DNA of 64,000 bases from Crocodylus rhombifer. Its lineage: Eukaryota; Chordata; Crocodylia; Crocodylidae. The stretch spans positions 323,249-387,248 of the forward strand of contig JAVSML010024348.1 of assembly GCA_038503035.1 (NCBI GenBank), read 5' to 3'. Positions 60,201 through 64,000 of this stretch are shown here, one piece after another. The notes beneath the pieces are model-generated. The model ran no database searches. It worked only from the letters and a program-made list of their open reading frames with translations, and had not been told where the DNA came from. The translations under genes and the position numbers were made by a program. Positions within the stretch are counted from its first letter, which is position 1. Each line of letters opens with the position of its first letter.

Positions 60201-62308
60201 TATCCACTAAGTTTAGAAACATTCTCGGGGGGGGGGGGAATAGAGTAGGAATGCTGCATGGCTTCAGCTTTTTAATTTGTATCAACATCAGAAATCCTCA
60301 TTTGGCAAGATTACATATTGAGGGAGTTCTTACAGTGCATGTTCTTGAGGCTTTTTTATACAAAGTAACAGTGTATTGGCTGTCATGCAATCACTTGAAA
60401 GGGCACTAAATACCTATGTCTATGAATCTCACCTGACCTCTGCCAAAGAATACACATTTCTCAAACTCTCTCTTGTATCCATTCCCTTTGCTGTTAAGCA
60501 AGAGCTTACCCAAGGGTTGTCCCAACTGCCCCAACAGGATTTTTTTTTTTTTTTCCCCTTCCTGTTGCACTAGTTAAATTTGATTGGCTGAGACGCATAA
60601 TTTGAAATAACAAATGCATTGCTGTAAGCTTCAGTTTTTAAAGATTCTTTTTCTGGCCTCGGACACTTGAGCAACAACTTTTAGCAGGAACACTTCTTGG
60701 AATTTGGTAGCTCAACCTATTGGTGGAGTATACCTTCACAACTTGCTTGGAATTGGGGCCTGACACAATGAGGCTTCCTGGTAGCTGAGTGGACCCTAAA
60801 ATCCTGGGTTTGTCAAACAGTCACCCAGAGGAAACTGGAACTAGTGACTTATACTTTAAGTGAGTGAGCTCCTCTGAAGGGTGCTGCAGAAAGTGCAAGG
60901 AGATAAGTGGATAAGGGCAGGTTCTGGCTTTGCCTGCCTGGCTACTCTCCTGCCCCTATTACCTGGCTCCTTTGCAAAGACTCTGAAATGGGGGTACTGC
61001 TCAATTTGGATAAACTTGGAGGTGTGCCTTGATTCTGAGGGGTGCCTCTTCTTTAGATTTAGAGCAGTGGCTCTTAATTTTTAGAGAAGATGAGGAGACT
61101 ATAGCTTTTATCTATGACTGGTAGACTCCACTGAATGTACCCCTTTACCTGGTAGCAAGTGCATGCTTAGCTCCAGTCTGTCCTCTGGCAGTTTTTTTTT
61201 TTTTTTTTCAACAGACTGCTTTCTAGCTGTAACTAAAGTTCTATATCTTAAGATTCCAGTGAAACTTCCTCTCTTCTAGGATGTTGCTGAACATTGTCAA
61301 ATCAAATGCATGCCGACATTCCTGTTCTACAAGAGTGGCAAGCGGGTAAGTTTTCACATTCCTGGTGGAGCAGGTGTGGGGAAAACAGCCCAGGGAAGGA
61401 AAGCACTGGTTGCTAAAATGTTTGAATCTGAACCCAGATCAATAGTAGCTATATTTAGGCCTAGAAAGTATTCTTAAAATGTAGATGATTGCTTTGCATG
61501 ATCTTTTGGGGGTAGGGAGGAAGAATGGAATCTGGTTTCATGTACCAAGAAGGTCTTCTGAAGCTAAAGATGCTCATTCATGTTTTGTAGAACTTGTATC
61601 AGTTTCTCAAGCAGTAGAGTTTGCTAGCTAGCCTACTTGTCCACAATTCAGATGACTTTTTTGAACTAAAAGTGCAAGGAAGTTAATATACCCTGAGACC
61701 TAGATTTTCTAGCCAAGAGTAATGGGTTGCTAGAACATACTTAACAAAAAAAAAAAAAAAACCCCCCCACCAAAAACATTTTAATAGCAAATAAAAAAAA
61801 AAAAGCAAACTACTTATTGAGTCCTGGCAATAGTTGCATGCAAGCTTTTTTGCTGGGTTATCTAAACTTCATACATCTCTGAGTGTTTTGGTCCTACTGT
61901 GTGGTATTGTGCACTTCCTAGTCAACACATTGGACTGCCAAGCCCACTTCTTTGGATCATGACAGTTTGCAGTGTAAGGACACAGTTGAGAGCAGTGGAC
62001 TTGCTGGGCTGGGACCTGCAATGGGCATGGAGACATGGTTCTTAAGAAATGTTTAACTTGGTGGGTACCAGACTCTAAAGTGTCCCAAACTCTGAAAATG
62101 CAGCTGGAAAGCAGGAATAGCCATCCACCCCCAAAGGAGTATAATGGTGTAACTGGAAGTGATTTGATATTTGGCATTTAATTTATCACTTTTCTATTTA
62201 ATAATAGAGCTAAAATGCATAGCCTGAAAAAATTTCTCGTTGTAGGTGAAGGAATTTTCTGGAGCAAACAAAGAAAAGCTGGAGGAGAGTATTAAAGAAC
62301 TAATGTAA
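54180..62308 (+). CDS. TXN: Thioredoxin, complete five-exon gene
   Basis: Cytosolic and nuclear protein-disulfide reductase that passes electrons from NADPH, via thioredoxin reductase, to ribonucleotide reductase, peroxiredoxins and other clients. Coding exons: 54180-54203, 57499-57603, 58927-58986, 61280-61345 and 62246-62308. All borders are GT-AG and all introns phase 0. The product is 105 residues, the same length as the human protein. The active site is WCGPC (C32, C35) within [17 protein letters not shown]; the cis-proline is P75 in KCMPTF; C69 and C73 are kept; FSGANKEKL lies near the C-terminus. Oddities: Ile at 30 where Thr is usual, an extra Cys at 4, and Ala at 62 where the human protein has Cys. 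The ATG sits 24 bases before the first splice donor in a CpG island, matching the known exon 1 layout. Confidence 0.97.
57499..57603 (+). CDS. TXN: TXN coding exon 2 (active site)
   Basis: The acceptor follows a pyrimidine tract ending CCCCCAG. The exon encodes residues 9-43, including the redox motif WCGPC, and ends with the donor GTAAGT. Reading through the donor gives a false 64-codon frame. Confidence 0.97.
57656..57679 (+). repeat. Run of 24 cytosines in TXN intron 2
   Basis: An uninterrupted C tract 53 bases after the exon 2 donor. Length may vary between individuals or be a sequencing uncertainty. Confidence 0.85.
57680..57900 (+). pseudogene. Unidentified open segment with AATAAA, possible retrocopy or cryptic terminal exon
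   Basis: Directly after the C run, 53 codons stay open to TAA at 57839-57841 in one frame. The segment includes [20 protein letters not shown] and [20 protein letters not shown]. An AATAAA follows at 57895-57900. The layout (open frame, stop, short UTR, polyadenylation signal) looks like the 3' end of an mRNA, so a truncated processed pseudogene or an alternative terminal exon is possible. I do not recognise the protein. No ATG-led long frame, A-tail or acceptor AG is visible, and chance openness over 53 codons is not excluded. Confidence 0.35.
58927..58986 (+). CDS. TXN: TXN coding exon 3
   Basis: Encodes residues 44-63 ([20 protein letters not shown]), the central beta strand. Acceptor TTTTAG, donor GTAAGG. 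Confidence 0.96.
59427..59915 (-). mobile_element. CR1 LINE 3' fragment in TXN intron 3
   Basis: Antisense to TXN. Tail AATCATAGAATCA at 59429-59441; the open frame 59921-59517 covers the end of ORF2 ([40 protein letters not shown]). It is 5'-truncated near 59915. It keeps an open frame over 134 codons, so it is fairly young. Confidence 0.93.
61280..61345 (+). CDS. TXN: TXN coding exon 4
   Basis: Encodes residues 64-85, with C69, C73 and the cis-Pro75 loop ([17 protein letters not shown]). Acceptor TTCTAG, donor GTAAGT. Confidence 0.97.
62246..62308 (+). CDS. TXN: TXN coding exon 5 and stop
   Basis: Encodes residues 86-105 ([20 protein letters not shown]) and TAA at 62306-62308. Acceptor TTGTAG. 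Confidence 0.97.
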   Translation: MKEFSGANKEKLEESIKELM

Positions 62309-62402
62309 CGGTGGATCCAAACAAACAGTGTGAACAAATGTTGACTGTTTAAATTATAGCATGTAACTTTTTTCTACTTTAAAGACTGATCACGTTAGCT
62401 CA

Positions 62403-62470
62403 AATAAATATCAAAATAAACTGTCCCTTCAAACTGTAAATGAGTACAATAAAATGATCAATTCTTTGTC
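62403..62470 (+). terminator. TXN: TXN polyadenylation signals
   Basis: Three AATAAA hexamers at 62403-62408, 62415-62420 and 62448-62453, followed by a GT-rich stretch (TTGTGTGC, about 62479). The 3' UTR would be about 100-170 bases, short as in other thioredoxin genes. Confidence 0.8.
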
Positions 62471-62479
62471 TTCAGCTGT

Positions 62480-63320
62480 TGTGTGCAGTACTTGAAGCTT
62501 ATATAAAAGCCTGCCTTTTTACTGCAGTTTCCAAAGGATAAATTGGGTGACACTGCCCAAATATGCCATAATGTCTGGTGAATGTTTTAACCCCTTCAAA
62601 ATGTCCCCTACTATGAGAAGGCTGGGGAAAGAGGTAGCAGGCATCCTGACCCTTGTACCTTGTTCCCCTGGCACTTGCTTCCACCATTCCTGTGCTTCTC
62701 ACCTGCACTGTTACATAGCTGACCTGTGCAGTACCAATACCCATACAGGCTGGTGTCTCACGGTGCTGGATCCCTGCCCCCTTCTTGCTATACTACTGCT
62801 GACTCCTTCCCACCTTTACAGCCTTCTTCTGTTAAGAGGCTAGCTAATTCAGATGAGTATCTGGCCAGAGCTGCAGTTCATATGTCCTGTCTTCTATTGT
62901 AAAAACAGCCACTTGTACAGCTATTGTTGAGCATAGTAAGAGGAGCTGCAGCAGTTAATAACATAGATCAACCACTAAGTTTCCTCTAGCCTGTTAAAAA
63001 GTAACTGTTCATGTTCCACTCTTGTACTTGGGGACCTGGTCCAAGCTTAAGACCAGATCAAGTTAACAAAAATCTGCCCTGCCTGTGGGGCTATACCTTT
63101 AAGTCAAAGGTATGCTAATATGCAGTTGGCCCTTTGATAAAGCTAGATTGTAGATCTCCACAGTCAGAAAGAAAAGCTTAAAGCACAAAGGTCATTCTGT
63201 TCCACCAGCCTCTTACCTCTAGAAGAAAATGCAACTCTGCAATCCATAGTTGATAGCTTGGAGACATTTCATTAATTGGTAATTATAAACTTAGTAATAT
63301 ATTTTTAAAACATCCAGTTT
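62480..63320. other. Intergenic space between TXN and PTGR1
   Basis: No gene seen on either strand. Open frames of 81-98 codons at 62.5-62.8 kb overlap on both strands and have no known motif. Confidence 0.5.
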
Positions 63321-63321
63321 G

Positions 63322-63327
63322 TTTATT
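63322..63327 (-). terminator. PTGR1: Possible PTGR1 polyadenylation signal
   Basis: TTTATT on the plus strand, that is AATAAA on the minus strand, 530 bases after the PTGR1 stop. It is a clear candidate, but use is unproven. Confidence 0.45.
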
Positions 63328-63858
63328 TATCATGGGTACAGTGCAGTTTGCTCTAAAAATGATGTTTAAAAGACAGAACTGACTTAACCTGGTTAAGATT
63401 TGGTACTATTCTCCCCATATGCTGTTTCTGAAACTAATTTAACCTTTTAAATGAAGAATTTTAGAAGCTTTTGCTGTGATCTGCAGCAAGCCTGTTTCAG
63501 GTTTGCCTTGGGATATTTGCCAGTAGGCTTCTTCTCAGTGCAAACCTGATTCACTGAAACTAAGGGTACCTCTGGTTTAGCAATTCCGTATCAGCAGTGC
63601 AGTCCTGCAGACATCAGATAAGCAATTCAGTGCTGCTAGGTAATTGGTTGGATTACAACTACAAAAATGCTAGCTCATAAGGCCCAGAACCACTTAATGA
63701 ATTTATACATTACTGGCAACTAATGGTTGACTACCTGGTAATAAAACTGAAATATGTCATTAGTACAATCTCCCTTTAGGTTATAAATCTTACCCATATA
63801 AAATAGTAGTAGAAAAGTATCTATATTGTACTCCATGATGAAGCGGATCACATTCCCT

Positions 63859-63969
<111 letters not shown>

Positions 63970-63976
63970 CTATGCG

Positions 63977-64000
63977 CGCACACACACACACACACACACA
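63977..64000. repeat. CA/TG microsatellite at window end
   Basis: CGCGCA followed by CA units to the end of the window. On the PTGR1 strand it is a TG/CG repeat that ends six bases before the acceptor AG. Confidence 0.9.

Noticed and set aside
61061..61085. hAT-like phrase GCAGTGGCTCTTAATTTTTA in TXN intron 3
   Set aside because: Only one possible end is visible.

Overview
The window is vertebrate nuclear DNA. Spliced exons with GT-AG borders, many CR1 non-LTR retrotransposon copies, hAT-type miniature transposons and a solo LTR suggest a sauropsid, most likely a crocodilian. The species is an inference from the CR1 style and from a thioredoxin close to those of birds and reptiles. Only two host genes can be supported, both in the last 10 kb. 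Everything before about 53.4 kb reads as a gene-poor, repeat-rich flank.

Layout. 0-3 kb: a small inverted-repeat element and a CA microsatellite. 3.03-7.54 kb: a nearly full-length minus-strand CR1 with ORF1 (coiled coil plus SGNH esterase) and ORF2 (endonuclease plus reverse transcriptase), broken by few lesions. 8-32 kb: mostly unique AT-rich DNA holding small hAT elements, several with clear 8-bp target duplications, two long fold-back hAT-like elements (10.14-11.22 and 16.56-17.61 kb), a related-looking element with a C-rich core (14.83-15.80 kb), and a 337-bp direct repeat 4 kb apart. 32-48 kb: dense CR1 remnants, mostly minus strand, interrupted by two hAT elements, a solo LTR with a 5-bp target duplication, palindromic miniature elements and a GC-rich block with a PIF/Harbinger-like transposase remnant. 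48.2-49.7 kb: the 3' part of a Tx1/L1-like LINE. 49.9-53.4 kb: more miniature elements.

53.5-64 kb: a CpG-rich promoter with a perfect palindromic NRF1-type site leads into a complete five-exon thioredoxin gene (TXN, plus strand, 105 residues, all introns phase 0). A CR1 fragment lies in its intron 3, and an unexplained 53-codon open segment with its own AATAAA lies in intron 2. The minus-strand terminal coding exon of prostaglandin reductase 1 (PTGR1) closes the window, tail to tail with TXN and with its splice acceptor directly beside a TG repeat. TXN makes the cytosolic disulfide reductase recycled by thioredoxin reductase. PTGR1 makes an NADPH-dependent enone reductase. Both belong to redox and electrophile defence, but joint regulation is not shown by the sequence.

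The most unusual material is the set of long fold-back hAT-like elements with GC-rich cores, and the intron-2 open segment in TXN.
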